Below are positions 49,501 to 57,694 of a stretch of 64,000 bases of DNA, in pieces. The stretch lies in contig NC_080049.1 of the NCBI RefSeq assembly GCF_026212465.1, positions 4,869,783-4,933,782 of the forward strand. The letters run 5' to 3'. The stretch comes from Amaranthus tricolor (taxonomy: Eukaryota > Streptophyta > Magnoliopsida > Caryophyllales > Amaranthaceae). Every line of letters starts with the position of its first letter. The stretch's first letter is position 1. The notes beneath the pieces are model-generated. The model ran no database searches, was not told where the DNA came from, and was given only the letters and a program-made list of their open reading frames with translations. Both the position numbers and the translations under genes were made by a program.

Positions 49501-50212
49501 TGATGAGAAAGAAGTGAAAGCAAGAAAGAGGCGTCATTATAGGTCACGAAATCATGATGGAAGCGGAGAAGATGATGAGTATGAAAAGATAGAGGAAGAC
49601 AAAGAAGATGATCTGAGGCGTTCTAGGAAGAAATCTTGCCATTCCTCGCGGCGCCATAGAGGACGCAAGAATGTACATAGAGATAGAAGAAAGCATTCAT
49701 CTTCCAGTACTAAAGATTCTCGAAATAGGCACAGAGAAGAGAGTTCATCTTCTCTCGAAGATGACAGACATAACAGATATAGGCATGATAGCTCTTCTGC
49801 GGATGAACACAAACACCTTAAGCGAAAGCACAAGCATTGTAGTTCGTCTGAAGATGAGCGCAAACACCATAAGCGAAAGCATAAGCATTGTAGTTCGTCT
49901 GAAGATGAGCACAAACACCGTAAACGGAAGCACAAGCATTCCAAAAAAGATAAGGACCTGCTTAAAGGGAGATCGAGGAAGGGTGAAAGGTCCCAAAGGG
50001 AGGAAGTGGAGTTGGAAGAAGGTGAGATCAGAACTAAATCTACAGATCACTCTTCCTCAGCCGTAGGTGATGATACATGCACTGAAGCTTCTGTGGAGGC
50101 TTCAAAGTCATCTTACCAAGAAAATACTTCGTCTTTACTTCCCCTTGAAACCACGGAAGTTCCTGATGAGCTTAGAGCTAAAATCCGGGCGATGTTACTT
50201 GCCTCGTTGTAA
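43595..50212 (+). CDS. SFSWAP: SWAP/SURP-domain splicing regulator (SFSWAP type), complete
   Basis: Four exons: 43595-43856, 46919-47085, 47599-48390, 48773-50212 (TAA), all GT-AG and in phase, giving 886 residues. Residues 1-130 form the DRY_EERY N-terminal domain (GRHAMFFDDDATAAF, IDRFDVRNLL, LDLERYADLP). Two SURP modules follow: residues about 144-204 (KVHQIIARTALFVSEHGGQ, FGFLMPHHHLHPYFRYL) and 347-407 (LIDRIVELILKNGKDFEAVL, FLFLLPSNQYHAYYQMVL). Residues about 655-815 are an Arg/Ser/His/Lys-rich region like the RS domains that bind splicing factors. The end is PDELRAKIRAMLLASL. SURP domains contact SF1 in the early spliceosome, so the protein likely acts in the nucleus on splice-site choice. 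The start is supported by the conserved N-terminal block. Intron 1 (3.06 kb) holds MITEs. Confidence 0.92.
44189..44456. mobile_element. Stowaway-type MITE in intron 1 of the SWAP-domain gene
   Basis: Starts CTCCCTGTTAGGCGC and ends GGAAGGAGGGAG, flanked by TA on both sides (44187-44188 and 44457-44458). CTCCCT ends with a TA duplication and a length of 268 bp fit Tc1/mariner-related Stowaway elements. It has no coding capacity. Confidence 0.7.
45205..45370. repeat. Tandem duplication, about 82-bp unit, G/T-rich
   Basis: Two copies share GGATATGCCATAGT, GTGGTGGT, CTTTTWAAGTGAAGTTGTGT-like (A or T) and GAGAAAGTAAGGTGGGCT. They start at 45205 and 45287. The Pro/His-rich minus-strand ORF over this area reflects the repeat and is not a supported gene. 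Confidence 0.7.
45838..46035. mobile_element. Possible second Stowaway-like MITE
   Basis: Left end CCCCTCCCTCTT after TA (45836-45837); right end TTGGAGGGAG before TA (46036-46037). The inverted ends are short and imperfect, so this is tentative. It is in intron 1 of the SWAP-domain gene. Confidence 0.4.
49800..49940 (+). repeat. In-frame minisatellite in the RS-like region
   Basis: Three tandem units of 57 bp encode HK(H/L)(L/H/R)KRKHKH followed by CSSSEDE, within the last exon of the SWAP-domain gene. The unit length is a multiple of three, so copy number can change without shifting frame. The CSSSED part is a likely casein kinase 2 type acidic/serine motif; that role is inference. Confidence 0.85.
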
Positions 50213-50569
50213 CTCTTTTTGTTCGGCTTTCTGCTCCTTTAAGCTTCATTCTAGAACATGTTGATTCCCATTTGGAATGAAGCCTGTTCTACTTCGGGCG
50301 TTGTCAGTTGACTGTTGATTGTCTATCACTATAATTTGGGTATCACATTCTCTGAATCTTTGTAATATGTTATTTTTGATCGCTTCAAAGATTAATACTT
50401 CGTTCTTACTTAAGTTTAGTTATAGATTTATTCATATGCTTTCTTCTTAAATAATACATCCACCTTCGTTTCTTTAAGATCAATATTAGGATATGAGGAA
50501 TGTATATTGCCATCTTCATTTAATAATAATTCTTGAGTACTTGGTTTTCTAAGAAGATCATCGTGTGCC

Positions 50570-51454
50570 AGTGTGCTAATCCTGAGCTTCAACTAGGCCA
50601 CTGAAGAAGGCGAAGACTGAGCCAACTTACTGCCATGCCATGGTTGAAGCTTTAAGCCCTATTCTATAGACGGGACTCTTTTTTAGGTATTAGAGGAGAG
50701 AGAGGACACCACTCAGCCCCTAAGGTAAGGTTCAATGCCTAACAAAAACAAATCTAAAAAGACAAAAATGTCACGGCTGAGAGGAGAAGAAAAAGAAGGC
50801 ATGGAGATTCTTTCTGTCGAATATAAAAATCTATGAAAAGAAAAGACATCTAAGGCAATGAAATTGTTCAAGAAAGTACATTACTGAGAGAAGTGGTGAT
50901 CTCGTCTTGCTTGCTGGGAGAGAGGAAGCTTCTGGACCACCTTTTTCAGCCAGATAGCGAACAATCACTTAGCAATGAACACTAACTGAAAGCGGCTGAG
51001 GATGAGTACCTATCCCTTACGGGAATCGAACTCGTGTCTTTGACATGAAAAGACAATGTCCTAACCATTGAACAAAAGGGACCAAAAAGCCTCATTTACC
51101 TCAGCTCCGAGAATAGAAGTGGTTCGTTTTGCTTCTATAATGCAATTCAAGATTTCGTTTGTGAATTCGGCCTCACCTAGCCCGCCTTCCTATGGGTTCC
51201 CTTACCGATCTAGTGACACACCAACCACGCCACTTCCCTTTCTCCGATCATAAAGCCTTCTGATCTCTATATTTGTCTCTCATCTTCCCTGAATAAGTAA
51301 GGCCTTGTTCTTTCTAACTCAAAAAAGAAAAAAAGGTAATTGGAATGACAAATGGTTACGATTGCAAAAACCGGAGAAAGTCGGGAACTGTCGATTACCT
51401 TTTGAATCAAAGTAGCAATGAGCCGAGTACTAAGACTAAAGGGGGAGGGGGAGG
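50570..51454. other. Probable mitochondrial DNA insert (NUMT), left part
   Basis: This stretch is less AT-rich than its surroundings and contains a clear relic of plant mitochondrial tRNA-Glu (51011-51082). Non-coding sequence on both sides (for example CCCGCCTTCCTATGGGTTCC near 51181) has the composition of plant mitochondrial intergenic DNA. The left edge is approximate and only the tRNA is firm evidence. The right part appears to continue at 56002 after a Gypsy insertion. Confidence 0.55.
51011..51082 (-). tRNA. trnE: Relic of mitochondrial tRNA-Glu (UUC)
   Basis: On the minus strand a 72-nt cloverleaf fits: acceptor GTCCCTT pairing with AAGGGAT near the 3' end, D arm with GGTTAGGAC, anticodon loop TTTTCAT (anticodon TTC) and T arm with GTTCGATTC. 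It closely resembles the plant mitochondrial tRNA-Glu as I recall it; the differences I can see are all C>T or G>A. The anticodon stem has a mismatch. As a nuclear copy of an organelle gene it is most likely not functional. Confidence 0.75.
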
Positions 51455-52431
51455 TGATGCAAATGCATCAAGGGACCAGGACTTTGCAAATAGCTCACAA
51501 GTACAAGACACTGTTCCTAACTTGTCACCTACGCCAATGGTGCATGAAGAGCAGAACTGGGTCAAGGATGCTTGCCAAGGACTAAACATGACCTCAAGAT
51601 ACTATGTTGGGAACAAGGAAGCCAAGACTACAACAAGGAACAATAGCATACACTTGGAAATGGGAACAGACAGCAGATCCCAGACCAAAGCATTTTCTGT
51701 CGACCAGCAGACCTTGCTGAGTCCCCTGAGCGCAGACCCGTATCACCCAGACCCTGATCAAGGCTGGGATGTCACCTTTGCACATGGACCAAACCATCTA
51801 GGTCCCAGGATCTCATTGATAGACCACGTGGCATCCTAGAGGCTGAGTGAAAGGAGGGCTGTCTGACAGATTCTCCAGATCAGAATGTACTTAAGTATTT
51901 TGTCTTCTGTTTCTGTTTTTAAAGCGCCTTGTATTTAGCACGTGTTCTTTAATTAAGCGTGTGTTTAGTTTTAGCCGTTAAGGTAGTTGAGTGCTCCATA
52001 TAAGGAGAGCCTCCCCCATGTAATAGACGTTCAAGCATTCAGTTTCATATGATTCAATACATAGATGTATTTCAGAAAGTTGTTTCTGTTTTTTCCTTTT
52101 TTGAAGTTGACGGTGACTTCATCAAAGGTATACGGAGTATCCTTTGATCTTTGTAGGTTCAAGGATTGTGGAACAATCATTGGCACTGCAAGAAAAACCG
52201 TGTGTGCATAGTCTGGAAGACATTGTACGTTTATCATTGTTAGAAGGGCGTTGAAATAGCCACTGACCAACATCATCAGAAAACAGAGAAAGGATTTCTT
52301 GGCTCTGTTCCCGTGTGTCAAGGGATCTTTTCATTGTCATTTTGTAGTTTTCTGTGTGTAATCAATAAAGGCTTCCACTACACATTTATCAGTGCATAAC
52401 AAAGGCCACAATCAGCCTTCGTTTTGCATCA
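51455..52431 (+). repeat. Gypsy 5' LTR (977 bp)
   Basis: Begins TG and ends CA with the inverted ends TGATGCAAA / TTTTGCATCA. It holds a TATA-like CATATAAGG near 51997 and an AATAAA at 52364-52369, placing U3, R and U5 in the normal order. Its first 384 bp keep an open frame that ends in ISLIDHVAS. Confidence 0.92.
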
Positions 52432-52434
52432 AAT

Positions 52435-52446
52435 TGGTATCAGAGC
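52435..52446 (+). other. Primer binding site, initiator tRNA-Met type
   Basis: TGGTATCAGAGC, three bases after the 5' LTR, is complementary to the 3' end of plant initiator tRNA-Met, the usual primer of reverse transcription for such elements. Confidence 0.9.
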
Positions 52447-52787
52447 CAATTCACGAAAGGGACAAAGGTAGTATAGAAAACGGGTATTTCAAGAACATTG
52501 TCAGTTGTTTTGGGAAATTTCAGAAGGAAGAATCTGAAGGCGATTATCAGGCGATAAATTGCAGAATCAATCAACATTGCTTTCTACGATATTCAGGGAG
52601 TGATTCCTCCTATTCTGATTTCATTTTTGTCATTCATTTTAAGTTTTTCATTCAATTTAATCAAACATTTCACATCAGTGCACAAATTATTATTTGATAT
52701 TGCGATTGTGCGATTCTTGTTTTTTGATAAATTCGATTGATTGTTGGAAAATTGTTGTGCTGGTTATTAGCTGTTGACTTAGAGACC

Positions 52788-54330
52788 ATGGACCATGAGG
52801 AAAGATTTGGTATGTTAGAGGATGGTATGCGTAGACTGATGATTCACTTGGGATTAGATAATCAAAACGATAGACCGTAAAACCCTAATCCTCGACCCTA
52901 CAATGATAGAACCATAAAGATTGACATTCTTGACTTTGATGGCCTTAACCATGACCCAGAACGTTATTTAGATTGGGAAAGTAGGATGAACCAATACTTT
53001 GAATTCAAAGGAACACCGCCAGACCAACAATTTAAGGTTGCCAAAGTGAAAATGACGAAGGTAGCTTCAACCTGGCTAGAAGGAATACAGAGGATGAGAC
53101 TTAGGGAGAGTAGGAATAAAATTCACACTTGGGATAAACTCAAGAAACACATGAAGAGAAGTATGTACCCCCAACATATAGGCAGCAGTTGTATGTGCAG
53201 TATAGTACATTGAAACAAGGAAATAAGACTGTCCAAGAGTATATTCAAGAGTGGGAGAAGCTCACTGTGATTTGTAATGTCCATGATGATGAGGAATTAA
53301 GAGTGGGCAAGTTCTTGGCAGGTTTAAGGGAAGAAATCAGAGGGAAACTGATTAACACACCTTATCTGACCATACACACAGCAGGATTAATGGCCATTGA
53401 TATTGAGAAACATATGGGTAAGGCAGCCACTTCCTACGATAGAACCACTAAGACTTACACCTCTAAGAGCACTAGCACCACAGTAGCACCTGAGAGGGAT
53501 ATACAACCAAACCTATCCAAGCCCAACACTTTGAAGATGGTAGCACCTTCAAAAGATATAGTTTGCTTCAAATGTAATGGCAGGGGACACTACAAGAAGG
53601 ATTGCCCAAATGCTAGCGCCTTCACCATGAGAGAATGGGATGAGATCAGACAGGACACCAGACCCAAGAAGATCCTAGTGTCTAGAAATGGGCAGGAAGA
53701 AAAAATATATCCACCTAACCTTAGTGATGATGATGGTATCTTCATAATAGATGAGAATGGGAATAGACATAGGTTTGAAGGGGATACTGAGGAAGAAGAG
53801 GAAGAGAACCTAGAGAGGATATTACCTGAGAAAGAACAGTATAGTTTGTCTAGTAAAAGGAGCTTCCACACTACACCTGGGTCAAAAAATTCAGATCAGA
53901 GGGAGAACACCTTCCAAACCAAGTGTAAGGTACAAGGAAGAATATGTGACCTGATTATAGATGGAGGTAGTGAGTCAAACTGTGTGAGCAAACAGTTGGT
54001 GAATGAGCTGAATTTAGAAACCAAGCCTCACCCACATCCCTACAAGATAAAATGGTTGGACAATAAATGAAGTGGGTTTGTGAGCAAGCAGTGTTTAGTG
54101 AGCTTGACCTTAGGCACCTACACTGATGAAGTGTTATGTGATATGCTTGATATGGATGCATGCCATATACTGCTAGGGAGACATTGGCAGTATGACAGAA
54201 GAACCATACATGATGGTTACACTAACACCTATACCTTTAGGCACAGTGGGAAGAGGAAGGAATTAGTGCCTTTGCCTCCACACAGAACTGTTCCATCTAA
54301 GACTACTAAGGCACCTATACACTGGATAAA
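52788..54330 (+). pseudogene. Gypsy gag-protease, broken
   Basis: Starts at the ATG at 52788. An in-frame TAA stands at 52878-52880. The capsid region (retrotransposon gag type, DPERYLDWESRMNQYFEF, then EYIQEWEKLTV and GKFLAGLREEIRGKL) is split by a frameshift near 53185. A CCHC zinc knuckle CFKCNGRGHYKKDC lies near 53570, followed by an acidic linker. The aspartic protease has DLIIDGGSESNCVS (about 53950) and, after a TGA at 54068-54070, HILLGRHWQYDRRTIHDGY. Gag would form the particle, and protease would cut the polyprotein; with these breaks neither full product is expected. Confidence 0.85.
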
Positions 54331-55408
54331 CAAGAAGGCAAAGATTAAAGAAGACAGTAGGGAAGGGCAAACCTTTCTGTTAATTAACAAGAAGGTTAAA
54401 CAAAGGAGTAACAATATAGATGTTGGGAATGTTAACTTCTTCGAACAGTTCACTAACAATTCAGACCATAAATACTTTTGTAATATTTGGGAACAAAATA
54501 GACTTAATGCCAAGCATAATAAGAAGGTTGAGTTTATGCAAAATTTCAACCTTGTTGCTCAGAATAAAAATGGGAAATCTAACAAGGTGACAGTTGCATT
54601 AAGTAGGAAAGAACGCTTACTAGCTATACCACAAGCCAAGGTTTTGGGATTTAAGATGATTAAAGGAAAACATCAAGCTGATCCAAACTTCAGAACTGTT
54701 TACACAAGGGTTGAATGCGTAAGTGAAATGAATATTACATTATCTGTATTACTAATTACTCTTTCTTTACATTGTAGAAAACATGGGGATGCTACACAAC
54801 ATGCTGGAAAAAGGATGGAAATACACAAGCAAATGCAAAGGATCATTGAGAGAGCTACTGCTATATATCAGCAGGGGATTAACAAGCATCAGATTGGGGA
54901 TAATGCTTTCAAAACAAATCTGTTAGAGCAATATGGAGCCCTTGTCATACTCAACATAAAAGGCCTGAGACCATACTATACAGCATCAGAATTGAGCACA
55001 ATTCTTTCCCAAGAAGGAGGAATTGATGCAAATGCATCAAGGGACCAGGACTTTGCAAATAGCTCACAAGTACAAGACACTGTTCCTAACTTGTCACCTA
55101 CGCCAATGGTGCATGAAGAGCAGAACTGGGTCAAGGATGCTTGCCAAGGACTAAACATGACCTCAAGATACTATGTTGGGAACAAGGAAGCCAAGACTAC
55201 AACAAGGAACAATAGCATACACTTGGAAATGGGAACAGACAGCAGATCCCAGACCAAAGCATTTTCTGTCGACCAACAGACCTTGCTGAGTCCCCTGAGC
55301 GCAGACCCGTATCACCCAGACCCTGATCAAGGCTGGGATGTCACCTTTGCACATGGACCAAACCATCTAGGTCCCAGGATCTCATTGATAGACCACGTGG
55401 CATCCTAG
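54330..55408 (+). pseudogene. Remnant of Gypsy pol 3' end fused into the 3' LTR
   Basis: An open frame from 54080 runs through protease and, after the deletion point (somewhere in 54330-54580), shows an RNase H/integrase linker motif (ALSRKERLLAIPQAKVLGF) and then a piece like the integrase C-terminus (KQMQRIIERATAIYQQGINK, LNIKGLRPYY). Reverse transcriptase, most of RNase H and the integrase core are absent. The frame passes through the purine tract and goes on for 128 codons inside the 3' LTR, stopping at 55408. Confidence 0.75.
55011..55023 (+). other. Polypurine tract of the Gypsy element
   Basis: AAGAAGGAGGAAT directly before the 3' LTR; this is the normal site of plus-strand priming. 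Confidence 0.85.
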
Positions 55409-56001
55409 AGGCTGAGTGAAAGGAGGGCTGTCTGACAGATTCTCCAGATCAGAATGTACTTAAGTATTTTGTCTTCTGTTTCTGTTTTTAAAGCGCCTTG
55501 TATTTAGCACGTGTTCTTTAATTAAGCGTGTGTTTAGTTTTAGCCGTTAAGGTAGTTGAGTGCTCCATATAAGGAGAGCCTCCCCCCATGTAATAGACAT
55601 TCAAGCATTCAGTTTCATATGATTCAATACATAGATGTATTTCAGAAAGTTGTTTCTGTTTTTTCCTTTTTTGAAGTTGACGGTGACTTCATCATAGGTA
55701 TACGGAGTATCCTTTGATCTTTGTAGGTTCAAGGATTGTGGAACAATCATTGGCACTGCAAGAAAAACCGTGTGTGCATAGTCTGGAAGACATTGTACGT
55801 TTATCATTGTTAGAACGGCGTTGAAATAGCCACTGACCAACATCATCAGAAAACCAAGAAAGGATTTCTTGGCTCTGTTCCTGTGTGTCAAGGGATCTTT
55901 TCATTGTCATTTTGTAGTTTTGTGTGTGTAATCAATAAAGGCTTCCGCTACACATTTATCAGTGCATAACAAAGGCCGCAATAAGCCTTCGTTTTGCATC
56001 A
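55024..56001 (+). repeat. Gypsy 3' LTR (978 bp)
   Basis: Same ends and signals as the 5' LTR; one base longer because of an extra C in the CTCCCCC run near 55585. Most differences from the 5' LTR fall in its last 300 bp. Confidence 0.92.
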
Positions 56002-56160
56002 GGATGGGCTTCGTAGACAGCCCTCGTCGCTTCTTTCTGGTGACTAGCTTCTCAAGTGGGTGACTTGGTAAGCAAGCTACCTTCAGCATTAGTAAAATCC
56101 CTATCAATAATAGGCCAGAATGGTGGAGAAGGTGGTCCTTTCACATCCGCTTCTATAGCA
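56002..56160. other. Probable NUMT, right part
   Basis: Sequence right after the Gypsy element (CTTCGTAGACAGCCCTCGTC onward) has the same balanced composition as 50570-51454 and differs from the AT-rich DNA further on. I infer that it continues the mitochondrial insert that the Gypsy element interrupted. No gene is recognised in it. Confidence 0.4.
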
Positions 56161-56319
56161 GTAACATTAGGACTTTTTCTTCATTAGTAAACTCTTGCTT
56201 GATGAGTTTAGGTTGTTGATGAAAATAGTGAATCAATTTGCTTCGAGTAATGAGTTTTGTTTGAAGAGCATTTATATATACAACCATCTGCTATAGATAA
56301 ATGCAAATTCTTGTGAGAA

Positions 56320-56565
56320 ATGAACTGTAAATGGGCCAGTCCATTATATATTTTTTAAAATATTGTAAGTAGGCTTTACGAATGATATAAGTAGACATTT
56401 AAAATATTGAAAGTAGACGTTAAGGATAGATAAGTAAGCATTAAAGGCAATGTAAGTAGGTATTAAGAATACAGTAAGTAGATATTAATCTTTAATGGGT
56501 TGGGCTTGAGATACATCTCTTAAATAGATACTCTCTCAAGAGACTGGCTGATAAACAAATCTTTT
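56320..56565. mobile_element. Relative of the foldback minisatellite element
   Basis: A degenerate tandem array of GTAAGTAGRYATTAA-like units (about 20 bp; R, Y mark purine, pyrimidine) runs from 56365 to 56490. It is followed by TGGGTTGGGCTTGAGATAC, ATCTCTTAA and CTCTCAAGAGACTGGCT, which closely match the right end of the element at 5332-6315 (GTGGGCTGGGC, ATCTCTTTAAGAG, CTCTCAAGAGACTAGCT). The left end was not found. No coding capacity. Confidence 0.55.
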
Positions 56566-56937
56566 TTAAACGAGTCAAAGCTCTTATGCTAATTGAAGAA
56601 TTGTGATGGCTTGTATGGAAGACTAATTTAGAAAGGGGTTATATAGAGTATTACTTTTTTTTCGCATTTGTTTTAGAAGATTCCAAAACCCTTGTTTATC
56701 AAGAAATTAAACTTGAGTTAAACAGAAAATAAAATCTTGGAATTTAAATAAGACAAATCAATTTATTTTTTTTGAAGTATACCACACCTAATTTTTAGGT
56801 TATTTATGAGCCTAGATACATCTTAGAAGAAATTATGCTTATCTCCTAAAATAACTAGTAGAAAATGCACTTATCTTTTAGACAAAACTTGTAGCACAAC
56901 GCACTACCTTCTAATTTCTAAATACTCAAATTACTTG

Positions 56938-57168
56938 TTACAATATGGACACATGATTAGAATACCTCCATTCATGAAAAAAATTATTTGCAGAGAAAAG
57001 AAGTTTGGAGAGAGAAAAATATTTTCTAAATTTGTTATTTTGTCTTACTACAATACTACAATTGTACAAGACTAAAGCTCTCCTTTATATAGGAGAAGTA
57101 ATTAACACAAAAGAAACAAAACTAAAAGGGCTGGCATGAACGAACTATTGCAATGCATAATATCAACA
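56938..57168 (-). repeat. 3' LTR of the older Copia element (probable)
   Basis: On the minus strand it starts TGTTGATATTATGC directly after a purine tract (57169-57188, CCATCTCAAGCATGAGGGGA). It has a TATA box CTATATAAAGG near 57085. The likely end is ATTGTAACA near 56938, giving matched TGTT..AACA ends, but no second LTR remains to prove it. Confidence 0.55.
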
Positions 57169-57189
57169 TCCCCTCATGCTTGAGATGGT

Positions 57190-57484
57190 TTAAACATGCC
57201 ATGCTTGGATAATAGAGTTTGAAACTGAGTAGAAGAAAGAATCTTAGTGAATACATCAGCTAATTAATTGAGATGTCGTGGGCAAATATAAAAGTAGTAA
57301 GAAACCTTCCATGACCTTTTCTCGAGTAAAATGGCAGTCGTTCTCAATGTGTTTTGTTTTATCATGTATATCAGATTGTGAGCAATGTTGAAAGCCGATT
57401 GATTATCCCAGTGGAGGGTAACAAGACGTAATTTAGTGATGCCCAGTTCTTCGAGTAAACGAATAGTCCATGTGATTTCAGAGC
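57190..57484 (-). pseudogene. Older Copia element, RNase H C-terminal part
   Basis: Minus-strand reading shows the end of a Copia RNase H: SEITWTIRLLEELGI, LHWDNQSAFNIAHN, then degenerate residues to a YICPRHLN-like stretch, where the family has the ADIFTK motif. It begins exactly at the left target duplication of the younger Copia element (AGAGC, 57480-57484). The missing upstream part is found beyond 62453. Confidence 0.8.
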
Positions 57485-57694
57485 TGTAGAATCGGTTTTG
57501 GGGTTTGAAGTCTGTGTTAGTGTTCTCATTCATCAGCAATAAATAGTTATAAAAAGATCTTCTCCCAATTACAATCAAATTAGGCCTAGAATTAAGGAGA
57601 GAATATTGGGAAAGATATTTCCTAAAATAAGATAAATCAAATAATTAGGTAATAAATATATCCTAAGAATATATTCTAACAATATATTCTAACA
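57485..57694 (-). repeat. 3' LTR of the younger Copia element (210 bp)
   Basis: Minus strand, from TGTTAGAATATATTG (57694 downward) to CGATTCTACA (57485). It follows the purine tract at once. The pol stop codon TAG falls within its first bases. Confidence 0.85.

Larger units (their letters stand above)
51455..56001 (+). mobile_element. Ty3/Gypsy LTR retrotransposon, internally deleted
   Basis: Two nearly identical LTRs (51455-52431 and 55024-56001) start TGATGCAAATGCATCA and end TTTTGCATCA. After the 5' LTR comes a tRNA-Met type primer binding site (52435-52446), and before the 3' LTR a purine tract (55011-55023). Flanking 5-bp sequences are GGAGG and GGATG, a one-mismatch target duplication. 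The interior is only 2.6 kb: gag and protease, then a jump to the end of RNase H and the end of integrase. Reverse transcriptase and the integrase core are missing, so it depended on another element to move. By hand I count about 11 substitutions and 1 indel between the LTRs (about 1.1 percent), so it is young. Confidence 0.92.

Noticed and set aside
49552..50066. Cys/Leu/Ser-rich ORFs on the minus strand and other plus frames
   Set aside because: Shadows of the repetitive RS-like coding region in the true frame.
51011..51082. Functional nuclear tRNA gene
   Set aside because: Sequence is of mitochondrial type with decay in the stems and no sign of nuclear promoter boxes being under selection.
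51345..51839. 164-codon ORF as a host gene
   Set aside because: It crosses from the probable NUMT into the Gypsy 5' LTR; most of it is repeated in the 3' LTR.
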